Positions 26,137-34,664 of a stretch of 64,000 nucleotides of DNA are shown here, piece after piece; position 1 is the stretch's first letter, and each line of letters begins with the position of its first letter. Origin of the DNA: an uncultured Fidelibacterota bacterium (GTDB taxonomy: Bacteria > Fidelibacterota > Marinisomatia > Marinisomatales > TCS55); assembly GCA_902581045.1 (NCBI GenBank), contig CACHMU010000001.1, forward strand, positions 1-64,000, in the 5' to 3' direction. The position numbers and the translations under genes were made by a program. The notes under the pieces are model-generated. The model made no database searches. It was not told the DNA's origin and was given only the letters and a program-made list of their open reading frames with translations.

Positions 26137-27543
26137 ATGGCACATATAAAATTTCAGAGAACAATAGCAAATCAAACATCCTGTATAGGGGTTGGATTAC
26201 ATACAGGGGTTGAATCAAAAATTACTTTTAAGCCTGCTCCAGAAAATTATGGAATCCGATTTAAGAGAACAGATATAGAGGGTGGATTAGAAATTAGAGC
26301 AGATATTGATCATGTTGTTGATATTTCTAGAGGGACAACGATTGAAGAAAATGGAGTAAGAATCCATACCGTTGAGCATGCATTGGCAGCCTGCGTTGGT
26401 ATCGGTCTAGACAATGTATTAATCGAATTAACTGATAAGGAACCTCCAGTTATGGATGGAAGTTCAATTGATTTTGTTGAGGCTCTTTTAAAAGCAGGGA
26501 TTGTAAAACAAGATGCCCCTAGAAACTATCTTCATATTGATGAGGCTGTAGGTTATTCAGATCCTTCAAGAGGCGTTGATATTCATATAATGCCATCGGA
26601 TCAATTCAGAGTAACGTTTATGATTGATTATGAATATAAAACACTGGGTACGCAATTTACTACAATGGAAGAATTGGAGAAAAACTTTGCAAAAGACATA
26701 GCTCCAGCACGAACATTCTGTTTTTTAAGTGAGGTTGAAACTCTTAAAGAAGAAGGTTTAATTAAAGGTGGGAATTTAGATAATGCGGTAGTGATTGTGG
26801 ATAAAGAAATTGATCAACAAGAAGCTCAAAATTTAAAGAAGCTATTTGGTATAAATACAAAAATTAGTCTTGGTGCAAATGGAACATTAAATGGAAAAGA
26901 ATTAAGATTTGAGAATGAACCTGTGCGACATAAGGCACTTGATCTTATAGGTGATTTAGCATTGCTAGGTATGCCACTTCAAGGACATGTCATTGCTTCT
27001 AAAAGTGGACATGCAGCAAATGTAGAATTAGTAAAAAAGATTAAAAAAGTTTATCAGAAAAAAATTCTACAGCAAAAATATCAACATTTTGATAAAGGCG
27101 GTTTTATTGATATTAATTCTATTTTAAATCTTCTTCCGCACCGCTATCCATTTGTTTTGGTAGATCGTATTGTTGATATTACCCCTGGAGAAAAATTAAC
27201 AGCATTTAAAAATGTCACGATTAATGAACCTTTTTTCCAGGGACATTTCCCTACCCAACCAGTAATGCCCGGTGTTTTAGTTCTAGAAGCAATGGCGCAA
27301 GCCGGTGCATTTTTAGTATTAAATAGTATTGATAATCCAATGAAAAAGAATATGTTTTTCTCTGCTCTATCGGATTCAAAGTTTCGTCATCCGATTATAC
27401 CTGGTGACCAACTACGCCTTGAGATGTCAGTTGATAAATTTCGCTTAGGAACTGCATTACTTATAGGTAAGGGCTATGTAGGGGACAAACTTGTTGCTGA
27501 AGGAAAATTAAAAGCAACGGTGGTGGACCGGGCAGGAGCCTGA
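26137..27543 (+). CDS. lpxC/fabZ: bifunctional UDP-3-O-acyl-N-acetylglucosamine deacetylase / 3-hydroxyacyl-ACP dehydratase
   Basis: 468-residue fusion. Residues 1-305 are LpxC, the committed zinc-dependent step of lipid A synthesis: start QRTIANQTSCIGVGLHTG, zinc/catalytic motifs HTVEHALAA, RHKALDLIGDLALLG and SGHAANV. Residues about 325-468 are FabZ: LPHRYPFVLVDRI with catalytic His335, and FFQGHFPTQPVMPGVLVLEAMAQAGA with Glu384. This fusion is well known in Bacteroidetes and related FCB lineages. It may balance 3-hydroxyacyl-ACP use between lipid A and phospholipids. The last codons contain the ribosome-binding site for lpxA. Confidence 0.97.
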   Translation: MAHIKFQRTIANQTSCIGVGLHTGVESKITFKPAPENYGIRFKRTDIEGGLEIRADIDHVVDISRGTTIEENGVRIHTVEHALAACVGIGLDNVLIELTDKEPPVMDGSSIDFVEALLKAGIVKQDAPRNYLHIDEAVGYSDPSRGVDIHIMPSDQFRVTFMIDYEYKTLGTQFTTMEELEKNFAKDIAPARTFCFLSEVETLKEEGLIKGGNLDNAVVIVDKEIDQQEAQNLKKLFGINTKISLGANGTLNGKELRFENEPVRHKALDLIGDLALLGMPLQGHVIASKSGHAANVELVKKIKKVYQKKILQQKYQHFDKGGFIDINSILNLLPHRYPFVLVDRIVDITPGEKLTAFKNVTINEPFFQGHFPTQPVMPGVLVLEAMAQAGAFLVLNSIDNPMKKNMFFSALSDSKFRHPIIPGDQLRLEMSVDKFRLGTALLIGKGYVGDKLVAEGKLKATVVDRAGA

Positions 27544-27550
27544 TCCCATT
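27534..27550 (+). promoter_or_regulatory. ribosome-binding site and ATT start of lpxA
   Basis: AGGAG at 27534-27538, inside the last codons of lpxC/fabZ, is followed by 9 nt and then ATT at 27548-27550. The lpxC/fabZ stop TGA (27541-27543) lies between them, an arrangement that favours reinitiation. No ATG, GTG or TTG exists in the lpxA frame between the upstream stop (27509-27511) and the internal ATG at 27755. Confidence 0.6.
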
Positions 27551-28315
27551 TCCATACATCAAACAGCAATAGTTTCACCAAAAGCCAACATAGGTCAAAA
27601 TATTGATGTTGGACCATATACAATTATTGAAGAAAATGTAATAATTGGCGATAATACCTCTATTGGCAATCATAATACGATTTGTTCTGGAACATCAATT
27701 GGTGCCAATTGTAAAATTTTTCATAATACATCATTAGGTGAAACCCCTCAGGATATGAAATATGATGGCGAAAAAACTCAAACAATAATAGGCGATAATG
27801 TCACTATACGAGAATCTGTAACAATAAATCGAGGTACAGTAGCTTTTGGTAAAACACTTGTTGGAAATAATGTCTTATTGATGACAGGAACTCATATAGC
27901 TCATGATTGTATAGTGGGTAATAATGTGGTGATGGCAAATCTTGCTACCTTAGGAGGGCATGTAGAGATAGGTGATTGGGCAAATATAGGTGGAGGAGTT
28001 ATGGTACATCAATTTGTAAAAGTTGGTACACAATCACTAATTGGCGGTGGTTTTACAGCTAAACAAGATGTTCCTCCTTATATTATTGTATCAGGTGCAC
28101 CATTACGTTTTGTTGGGATAAATAAAATTGGATTAGAAAGAAGAGGTTTTGGGAAAGAGACTAGAGAAATAATTAAGCAAGCATATAGAAAATATTTTGT
28201 ATCTAAGTTTAATCGAGGTCAAGCAATCGACTACATTAAAAGAAGTCTGCCTCAGATTGAAGAAATAAAAAATATAGTTGAGTTTATAGATTCAAGTGAA
28301 CGAGGTATTATTTAA
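27548..28315 (+). CDS. lpxA: acyl-ACP-UDP-N-acetylglucosamine O-acyltransferase, predicted ATT start
   Basis: First step of lipid A synthesis, made of left-handed beta-helix hexapeptide repeats. From the ATT the protein would be 255 residues, near the usual 262, beginning (M)SIHQTAIVSPKANIGQN, which is exactly where family members start. GETPQDMKYDGE, catalytic His119 in GTHIAHD, ANLATLGGHVEIGD and a C-terminal helical domain follow. The first in-frame ATG (27755) would remove 69 residues, including the first helix coils. A +1 frameshift joining it to lpxC/fabZ, or a sequence error, is the alternative. The gene overlaps the next reading frame by 20 nt if that one uses GTG. Confidence 0.93.
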   Translation: MSIHQTAIVSPKANIGQNIDVGPYTIIEENVIIGDNTSIGNHNTICSGTSIGANCKIFHNTSLGETPQDMKYDGEKTQTIIGDNVTIRESVTINRGTVAFGKTLVGNNVLLMTGTHIAHDCIVGNNVVMANLATLGGHVEIGDWANIGGGVMVHQFVKVGTQSLIGGGFTAKQDVPPYIIVSGAPLRFVGINKIGLERRGFGKETREIIKQAYRKYFVSKFNRGQAIDYIKRSLPQIEEIKNIVEFIDSSERGII

Positions 28316-28979
28316 ATTTATCAAACATTTGATTCGCTACTCAATTTTATTCATCCCAGGATCGATTTTATTTACCCAATGGTCTTCATTTGAATTATCT
28401 AATGTAAATAAGAAATCTGAATCTATATTTAGATATGCTGGAATAATTTCAGCAAATGATTCCCCAATTGATATAAAAAGTGATCGTAGAGTATCTATTA
28501 TGGGTACAATAAAGAAAGATCAATCACTTAATGGTTTAGTCCCTATTTTACAGGGTAAAATAAAAATCTCATGGAATTTATCAATTAAAGGAAGAATGGC
28601 AAGTTTTGCTTCAAATGAGCGTTCCATACAAATGTATGGTTGGGGTTTGACTTTTAAGCCAGGATCAGTTGATGAGCCTTTACGGTGGAGGATTCTTTTT
28701 AATTCTGGCAGTTTGAATTCTCATAATCAACTAAAGGTTTCATCAATCAGTTCAACAGCTGTAAGATTAGTAAAATGGAAAACTTTTCCCATTCATTATG
28801 GGTTTGGAACAAATATTATTAATGGAATTTCATTACAAGAATCAACTAATTTTAAACTTCATTATAATTTTATTTTATTTGGTTTATCAAAGAATTTTTC
28901 TGGGTTAGTAGTATCTCCCCAAATACTATTAGGTAGAAATAATAATTATTTTTCAATAAATATTTTAGCCTCCTTTTAA
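28296..28979 (+). CDS. putative exported beta-rich protein, unknown function
   Basis: 227 residues not recognised. A hydrophobic segment (LIRYSILFIPGSILFTQW, about 12-29) looks like a signal peptide. The rest alternates polar and hydrophobic residues, as in outer-membrane beta strands (WNLSIKGRMASFAS, HYNFILFGLSKNFS), and the chain ends in Phe. Two starts are possible: GTG 28296, overlapping lpxA by 20 nt, or TTG 28329, which would place the signal peptide at the N-terminus and is biologically attractive. Neither has a clear ribosome-binding site. It lies between lpxA and dxr. Confidence 0.55.
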   Translation: MNEVLFKFIKHLIRYSILFIPGSILFTQWSSFELSNVNKKSESIFRYAGIISANDSPIDIKSDRRVSIMGTIKKDQSLNGLVPILQGKIKISWNLSIKGRMASFASNERSIQMYGWGLTFKPGSVDEPLRWRILFNSGSLNSHNQLKVSSISSTAVRLVKWKTFPIHYGFGTNIINGISLQESTNFKLHYNFILFGLSKNFSGLVVSPQILLGRNNNYFSINILASF

Positions 28980-28982
28980 AAC

Positions 28983-30137
28983 ATGAAAAACATTACTATT
29001 CTTGGATCAACAGGGTCAATTGGTGTAAATACTTTAAATGTTATAGATAATTTGGATCAAGATTATAATATTGTTGGTTTAAGTGCTAATACGAGTGCAA
29101 ATACTATTCTAAGTCAGATAAAAAAATACAAACCTGAAGTTGTTGCAATTGCTGATTTAAATACAGCGGGATTTGTTAAAGAGCAATTAAAAGGTTATGA
29201 TATTACAATTTTACCAGGTAGATCCGGATTATTAGAACTATCTAGTAGAAATGATGTAGATTTATTATTCAACGCATTAGTTGGTTCATCCGGAATGGAG
29301 CCAACTCTATGTGCAATAAAATCATCAGTAGATGTTGCTTTAAGTAATAAAGAAAGCCTAGTAATGGCTGGTGATATTATTGAATCAGAAAAAATTAAAT
29401 CTGGCGCAAAGATTTTCCCTGTCGATAGTGAGCATTCTGCGATTTGGCAATGCCTAGCTGGAGAAAAAATTGATCAAGTTGAAAAAATAATACTTACTGG
29501 AAGTGGTGGTCCATTTAGGAATAGAGATATTGATACTCTTATTGATGTTAAGGTTAGCGATGCATTAAATCATCCTAATTGGGAAATGGGTAAAAAAATT
29601 ACAATTGATTCAGCTTCAATGATGAATAAAGGATTAGAAGTAATTGAAACTAAATGGCTTTTTGGAATAGACTGGGATAAAATAGAAATAGTTATTCATC
29701 CTGAATCAATCATTCATTCCATGGTAGAGTTCAAAGATAAATCAGTAAAAGCTCAAATGGGAGTCCCAGATATGAAAGTTCCTATTCAATATGCTTTAAC
29801 CTATCCAGATCGCAAAGTAGCAGAGTGGGAATCATTAGATTTATCAAAAATTGGCTCTTTAAACTTTGAACCACCAAGTTTTAAGAGATTTCCATGCATA
29901 AGTTTAGCATATGAAACATTAAAAAAAGGAGGAAGTTATCCTGCTGTTTTAAATGTTGCAAATGAGCAAGCCGTTTATAGATTCTTAAATAATGAAATTA
30001 GTTTCATAGACATTCCTATTATCATTGAAAAAGCCTGTGAAAAACATGAATACATTAAACAACCATCATTAGAAGAACTGATATATATAGAAACTTGGAC
30101 TATAAATTTTGTAAAATCATTTGAAGGAAAAAAATAA
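28983..30137 (+). CDS. dxr: 1-deoxy-D-xylulose 5-phosphate reductoisomerase
   Basis: NADPH- and metal-dependent second enzyme of the MEP isoprenoid pathway. 384 residues: ITILGSTGSIGVNTLNVI (NADPH site, 4-21), ALSNKESLVMAG, PVDSEHSAIWQCL (metal ligands Asp, Glu), LTGSGGPFR (flexible-loop neighbour), TIDSASMMNKGLE and VIHPESIIHSMVEF. It feeds the substrate chain of UppS, encoded upstream in the same operon. The next gene, rseP, begins 12 nt after the stop, the classical dxr-rseP pair. Confidence 0.97.
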   Translation: MKNITILGSTGSIGVNTLNVIDNLDQDYNIVGLSANTSANTILSQIKKYKPEVVAIADLNTAGFVKEQLKGYDITILPGRSGLLELSSRNDVDLLFNALVGSSGMEPTLCAIKSSVDVALSNKESLVMAGDIIESEKIKSGAKIFPVDSEHSAIWQCLAGEKIDQVEKIILTGSGGPFRNRDIDTLIDVKVSDALNHPNWEMGKKITIDSASMMNKGLEVIETKWLFGIDWDKIEIVIHPESIIHSMVEFKDKSVKAQMGVPDMKVPIQYALTYPDRKVAEWESLDLSKIGSLNFEPPSFKRFPCISLAYETLKKGGSYPAVLNVANEQAVYRFLNNEISFIDIPIIIEKACEKHEYIKQPSLEELIYIETWTINFVKSFEGKK

Positions 30138-30149
30138 TATAAGGGAACT

Positions 30150-31319
30150 ATGACCACACTATTTGCAGCAATAATATTAATTGGTATAATTGTTTTCATT
30201 CATGAATTAGGCCACTATTTAGCCGCACGTTCAATTGGTGTTAAGGTTGAGCGTTTTTCAGTGGGTTTCCCACCAAGATTAATGACATTTACTTCTATTC
30301 CAAATGGATGGGAATTTCGATTATTTTTTTATAAAAAGAATAATGAAGGTAAATATTTATGGACAACAATTAAAAAATCAAAAATTACTATATCAGGACG
30401 AAAAGGTACTGGGACTGAATATTGTTTAGCGATTATTCCTTTTGGAGGCTATGTAAAAGTTGCAGGTATAATTGATGAAAGTATGGATGTAAAATATGAA
30501 AATAAACCATATGAATTAATGAGTAAACCTAAATGGAAACAAATTTGGTTTCAAAGTGCTGGAGTTATTATGAACTTGGTTTTAGCTTTTGTTATTTTTA
30601 CAGGACTATCAAATTATAGTGGAAAAATTATTCCATCAGATGAACCGATAATTAATGAAATTATACCTGATTTTCCAGCATATAAATATGGTTTGCAGAT
30701 TGGCGATAGAATTCAATCAGTTAATGGTAAAAACATCACATCTTGGGGTGATTTAACAAATGAAATTCATCAGCGTCCAAATCAAGACTTAGACCTAATA
30801 ATATTAAGAAATGAAAAATCCTTAAATATTTCACTTACTTCAATCTCCCAAATTAACCCTTCAACAGGTGATTCCATTGGAATTATAGGAATGCGTCCAA
30901 AATATGAATCCTTCCCTGTTAGTATGATTGAAAGTATGAATATGGGGTTTGGAGCTACTATCCGTGGGTTTGGGATGGCTATTTTGACGATTAAAATGCT
31001 TACTTCAGGACAAGCTTCAATGAAAGAATTAGGTGGCCCAATCATGATTGCCCAGTTAGCGGGTCAATCTGCGAAAGCAGGTTGGATACCATTTCTAACT
31101 CTGATGGCATTAATAAGCTGTAATATAGCTTTTATAAATATATTACCTATTCCTGGATTAGATGGAGGACATATTTTTATGACACTTATTGAGGGAATTA
31201 TAAGAAGGCCACTTACAATAAAAATGCGTTTAGCTATTCAACAAGTTGGAATGCTATTAATTTTGATGTTGATGATTACAGTAATTGTAAATGATATAGG
31301 AAGATTATTTGGTAATTAA
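30150..31319 (+). CDS. rseP: RseP-type site-2 intramembrane zinc metalloprotease
   Basis: 389-residue M50 protease that cuts membrane proteins, classically anti-sigma factor RseA, in the inner membrane. HELGH at about 19-23 (FIHELGHYLAAR) and the C-terminal LPIPGLDGGH motif give the zinc ligands. At least four membrane helices surround one clear PDZ domain (about 160-250: EIIPDFPAYKYGLQIGDRIQSVNGKNITSW). Most enterobacterial RseP proteins have two PDZ domains. It ends the envelope operon, and its TAA shares bases with the stop of the convergent DUF3108 gene. Confidence 0.95.
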   Translation: MTTLFAAIILIGIIVFIHELGHYLAARSIGVKVERFSVGFPPRLMTFTSIPNGWEFRLFFYKKNNEGKYLWTTIKKSKITISGRKGTGTEYCLAIIPFGGYVKVAGIIDESMDVKYENKPYELMSKPKWKQIWFQSAGVIMNLVLAFVIFTGLSNYSGKIIPSDEPIINEIIPDFPAYKYGLQIGDRIQSVNGKNITSWGDLTNEIHQRPNQDLDLIILRNEKSLNISLTSISQINPSTGDSIGIIGMRPKYESFPVSMIESMNMGFGATIRGFGMAILTIKMLTSGQASMKELGGPIMIAQLAGQSAKAGWIPFLTLMALISCNIAFINILPIPGLDGGHIFMTLIEGIIRRPLTIKMRLAIQQVGMLLILMLMITVIVNDIGRLFGN

Positions 31320-32020
31320 CTAACTTTTTTTAATAAAAGTGTCATTGATCCAAACTTCATTTTAATTTGAATTTTGACTGGTAATCTATTCTGATCATCA
31401 CTTATCCAAATTTGAATATCACCTTGATTTTTAAATAAATTTTTTCCTTCTTGATATGGGCGTATTACTGTACAAATATAATTTCCTAGTTCAGTGCTGA
31501 TAGTTTCTTTACCTTTAATTTGTAATTTGTAATCCACAATCCTTTTGCCCTCGAATGATGAAAAAGACATGATTTCATTTTCTTTTAGTGGTATTGTTCT
31601 TAAATAATAAAATAATGAAAAACTATCTCGTGCTTTAAAGTCAATAGGAACTTTCTCATTCGAAGTCGTGGCAATAGATTTTTTATAATCAAATTTGACA
31701 TTTATTTTATTTTTATAATTTCCTTGATTAATATCTTTTATTAATTGATGTGTAAAAAACTCTTCTTTATCTATCCAGATATCAATTTTATCTCTTATTT
31801 TAAATAATCTGTCTGCTAGGCCTTTAGTTTTAGCATAATAGGTAACATGATATGAGTCAATATTATTTATTTTTTCTATTTCAGATATTTTCAATTTTGC
31901 TTCACCAACTCGTACAAGATTAAATTCTGCATAATATTGTAAAGACTCTCCAACTTTAAATGGAATCTGACCAACTACAAAATTTAAATAAAATAGGAAA
32001 AAATACTTTTTGTAATTCAT
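31316..32020 (-). CDS. DUF3108-family exported protein
   Basis: 234 residues: signal peptide (MNYKKYFFLFYLNFVVGQ), then the DUF3108 pattern FKVGESLQYYAEFNLVRVGEAKLKI, a long beta-rich body, and a C-terminal WISDDQNRLPVKIQIKMKFGSMTLLLKKV. The family is periplasmic and uncharacterised; structural similarity to lipocalin-like or LolA-like beta folds has been suggested for relatives, but no role is claimed. It is the last gene of the long minus-strand run, overlaps tsaC by 4 nt, and overlaps the rseP stop at a TTAA tetramer. Confidence 0.85.
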   Translation of the reverse strand: MNYKKYFFLFYLNFVVGQIPFKVGESLQYYAEFNLVRVGEAKLKISEIEKINNIDSYHVTYYAKTKGLADRLFKIRDKIDIWIDKEEFFTHQLIKDINQGNYKNKINVKFDYKKSIATTSNEKVPIDFKARDSFSLFYYLRTIPLKENEIMSFSSFEGKRIVDYKLQIKGKETISTELGNYICTVIRPYQEGKNLFKNQGDIQIWISDDQNRLPVKIQIKMKFGSMTLLLKKVS

Positions 32021-32604
32021 TTTCTTATGGTTTTTAATTTATAATTTTCAAGTTTGTAAATAGTTGAGCCTTTTAAGTAATTATTTTTACCATCATCAAT
32101 AAGTAAATCAAATTCTCCATTGAACAAATCAAATATTTTTTTTGGATCATTTAATGGTTTTTTTCCTGACCGATTTACAGAGGTAGTCGTAATTGGCCGG
32201 TCTATTATTTGACATATATTTTGTGCAAATTTATGATTGGGTAACCTAACTCCCAATGTTTCATCTTTTCCCATAATTGACTTATCTACTACTCCACTTT
32301 TAACAGGTAAAATAATAGTAGTATATCCTTTCAAATTTTTTCTAATTATTTGGGCTTGATTATTATCTATCTTAGCGCAAGATATGACAGTTTCTATATC
32401 TTTCATAATAACACTAATTGGACCTTTTCTACCTTTTATTTTATTAAGCTTATTGATTGCTGATTTATTTTTTGCGTCAACACCAAAACCATATAATGTA
32501 TCGGTAGGATAAACAATAATGCCTCCTTTTTGCACAACGTCAGCAGCATATAATGTAGATTTTTTGGAATTTAAATTGAGTCTTTGCGTTATCTTAATGT
32601 TCAT
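32017..32604 (-). CDS. tsaC: L-threonylcarbamoyladenylate synthase (YrdC/Sua5 family)
   Basis: Makes threonylcarbamoyl-AMP, the donor for the t6A37 modification of ANN-decoding tRNAs. 195 residues with the YrdC signature GGIIVYPTDTLYGFGVDAKN (about 28-47), KIKGRKGPISVIMKD, and the RLPNHK / TTSVNRSGKKP region. It is the short form without the Sua5 C-terminal domain. It overlaps the upstream acyltransferase gene by 11 nt and the DUF3108 gene by 4 nt, so the three are translationally linked. Confidence 0.94.
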   Translation of the reverse strand: MNIKITQRLNLNSKKSTLYAADVVQKGGIIVYPTDTLYGFGVDAKNKSAINKLNKIKGRKGPISVIMKDIETVISCAKIDNNQAQIIRKNLKGYTTIILPVKSGVVDKSIMGKDETLGVRLPNHKFAQNICQIIDRPITTTSVNRSGKKPLNDPKKIFDLFNGEFDLLIDDGKNNYLKGSTIYKLENYKLKTIRK

Positions 32605-33460
32605 ATATATTTGTTGATTTCCATTTGCGATGAAACCAAAAATAATGATCAGGATACCGTTTAATAATTTTCTCTAAATTATTTGTATAAATTTGCGAAA
32701 TGTTTTCTACAGATAGATTAGATTTTATTTTTATTTCAGAAAATGAAATTACAATTGTACCATCAGGCTCCATATAGCTGACAGAAAATATCATCGGTGC
32801 ATCAGTTTTTATATGAAATTTAGCGGCACCCTTAGGGGTGTATGTAGGTTTATTAAAAAAATTAACCCTAACTCCATTTTTTCTTGCATCTTGATCGCTA
32901 GCTAAAATAACTATTTTCTTTTTTTTAATTAATTCGTAGATCTTGTTAATTGAAGATTTTCTATAAATATGATTCATACCATAAGATTCTCGAATTTCTT
33001 TAAAGAATAAATCTGCCCCCTTGTTAGCTTGTTTTTGAATAACTCCCCAAATAGGATAATTATTCATACCGAACCATGCTCCCCACTTCTCCCATAAGCC
33101 GAAATGTGCCGTTAGAAGTATTAGTCCTTTCTCTTTTTTAATTGCCTTATCAAAAATGTCTTGGTTTTCTATTTTATATTTAATTTTTTGATATGAATTA
33201 GGTAGTGACAAAAAATCAATAAAATTATTTATAACTATTTGATAACTGCGTTTTAATTGTTTGTTTACCCAATGATGATTCATTTCAGGAAAAGCAGTTT
33301 TAATATTTTTAAAGGCTTCTTTCTTTCTAATTGGAACAAAATTGTAAACAAACGCGGCTAACTTAATAGCAAGTTTTCTTCTATCAATCTCTGAAATATT
33401 TCGTGATTTTTTAGATATTAATTTTAATAATATATATGTTAATTGATCTTTGAAATTCAT
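32594..33460 (-). CDS. lipid A biosynthesis lauroyl acyltransferase-like protein (LpxL/HtrB family)
   Basis: 288-residue inner-membrane acyltransferase expected to add a secondary acyl chain to lipid A. The catalytic HX4E/D box is TAHFGLWEKWG (about residue 117). GVIQKQANKGADLFFKEIRE, the YRKSSINKIY helix and VILASDQDARKNGVRVNFF follow in family order. The N-terminal membrane helix is weak. Together with lpxD, lpxC/fabZ and lpxA on the opposite strand nearby, it supports a lipopolysaccharide-type outer membrane. Confidence 0.9.
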   Translation of the reverse strand: MNFKDQLTYILLKLISKKSRNISEIDRRKLAIKLAAFVYNFVPIRKKEAFKNIKTAFPEMNHHWVNKQLKRSYQIVINNFIDFLSLPNSYQKIKYKIENQDIFDKAIKKEKGLILLTAHFGLWEKWGAWFGMNNYPIWGVIQKQANKGADLFFKEIRESYGMNHIYRKSSINKIYELIKKKKIVILASDQDARKNGVRVNFFNKPTYTPKGAAKFHIKTDAPMIFSVSYMEPDGTIVISFSEIKIKSNLSVENISQIYTNNLEKIIKRYPDHYFWFHRKWKSTNIYEH

Positions 33461-33488
33461 TATAGATAATTTGGATAATGATATAAAA

Positions 33489-34082
33489 TCAAATTAGTTT
33501 TTTCATTATTAATTTGATATTTTGGCTTAGTTCTTTTTCAGTATTATCATTGTGAATTACAAAATCTGCCACATTTACTTTTTCTTCTTCAGGCCATTGG
33601 AATTCCATGCGTCTTAGAATATCTTCTCTAGTTAAAGTCTGACGATCCAGAGCACGTTCCATTCTATTTTTTAATTGTGCAGTTACTACTATTATATAGT
33701 CCATATGAACATCATAACCAGACTCATAAATCATTGCGCCATCTACAATAAAAACCTCATGCTCTCCTTTTTTTAATTTTTTATCGAATGATTTATCAAG
33801 CAAGTCAAATACATAAGGATGGACTACAGAATTTAATTGACGTTGATGGTCAACATCTTGAAAAGCAATCCGCGATAATTTTTCTTTATTTATTTTACCT
33901 GAAGCATCAATTATATCTGTTCCAAATTCAGTTATTAACTCATGCTGCACTAAATCATTTTTGGATATTAAATTTTTTGCTTCACTATCAGCATCAAAAA
34001 TAAAAGCACCTAATTTTTCAAAATATTTACTAGCAGTACTTTTTCCACTCCCAATCCCACCTGTTAATCCTACTTTAAGCAT
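33489..34082 (-). CDS. coaE: dephospho-CoA kinase
   Basis: Final step of coenzyme A synthesis. 197-residue P-loop kinase: GLTGGIGSGKSTASKYF (about 5-21), FDADSEAKNL, IVDGAMIYESGYD and a LID region with TREDILRRMEFQWPEEEK. Length and motif order are typical. It overlaps the adk stop by 8 nt and is followed 28 nt later by the acyltransferase gene. Confidence 0.96.
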   Translation of the reverse strand: MLKVGLTGGIGSGKSTASKYFEKLGAFIFDADSEAKNLISKNDLVQHELITEFGTDIIDASGKINKEKLSRIAFQDVDHQRQLNSVVHPYVFDLLDKSFDKKLKKGEHEVFIVDGAMIYESGYDVHMDYIIVVTAQLKNRMERALDRQTLTREDILRRMEFQWPEEEKVNVADFVIHNDNTEKELSQNIKLIMKKLI

Positions 34083-34644
34083 ATTGATTTACAATTTTTA
34101 TTATTTCATCATTAATATATTTGATTTCACCAACGCCATTAATTTTAATCAATAAACCTACATTATGATAATAGCTTAGCAATGGAGAGGTTTGATCTAA
34201 GTATATTTTTTGACGATTTTTTATGATTTCGATGGATTCATCACTCCTACCAGAAGTTAATCCTCTTTTTATTAAACGATTAACCAATTCATCTTCATTA
34301 GCATATAAACTGATGACCGAATCTATTTTATGACCAATTTTCTTTAAAATTAGATTCAATCCTTTTGCTTGTTCAATTGTACGGGGAAATCCATCTAATA
34401 AATAACCATTTTGCGCGTCATCTAGACATAAACGATCTTTCATCATTTTTAATAAAGTATCATCAGGAACTAATTCTCCTTTGTCAATAAATTCCTTAGC
34501 AAAATTTCCAATTGTTGTTTTTTTAGATATTTCTAATCTTAAAATATCACCTGTTGAAAGATGTAAAATGCCGTATTTATTGCATAGGAGCTTTGCTTGA
34601 GTTCCTTTTCCAACACCAGGTGGACCTAAAAAAATAAGATTCAT
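34075..34644 (-). CDS. adk: adenylate kinase, short form
   Basis: Balances AMP, ADP and ATP. 189 residues: P-loop LGPPGVGKGTQAKLL (about 5-19), LSTGDILR, GYLLDGFPRT and a short LID (LTSGRSDES) with no zinc cysteines, so this is the short-LID isoform. The frame is open far upstream inside the transporter gene, but the ATG at 34644 is where family homology begins (MNLIFLGPPG), 20 nt after the transporter stop. The position between a nucleoside transporter and coaE fits a nucleotide-metabolism cluster. Confidence 0.95.
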   Translation of the reverse strand: MNLIFLGPPGVGKGTQAKLLCNKYGILHLSTGDILRLEISKKTTIGNFAKEFIDKGELVPDDTLLKMMKDRLCLDDAQNGYLLDGFPRTIEQAKGLNLILKKIGHKIDSVISLYANEDELVNRLIKRGLTSGRSDESIEIIKNRQKIYLDQTSPLLSYYHNVGLLIKINGVGEIKYINDEIIKIVNQYA

Positions 34645-34664
34645 AACTAGAATAAATATTACTA

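Noticed and set aside
26137..28315. A trifunctional LpxC-FabZ-LpxA protein made by programmed frameshift
   Set aside because: The frames overlap by only 32 nt and I see no slippery heptamer, while a ribosome-binding site and ATT are correctly placed for separate initiation. Not fully excluded.
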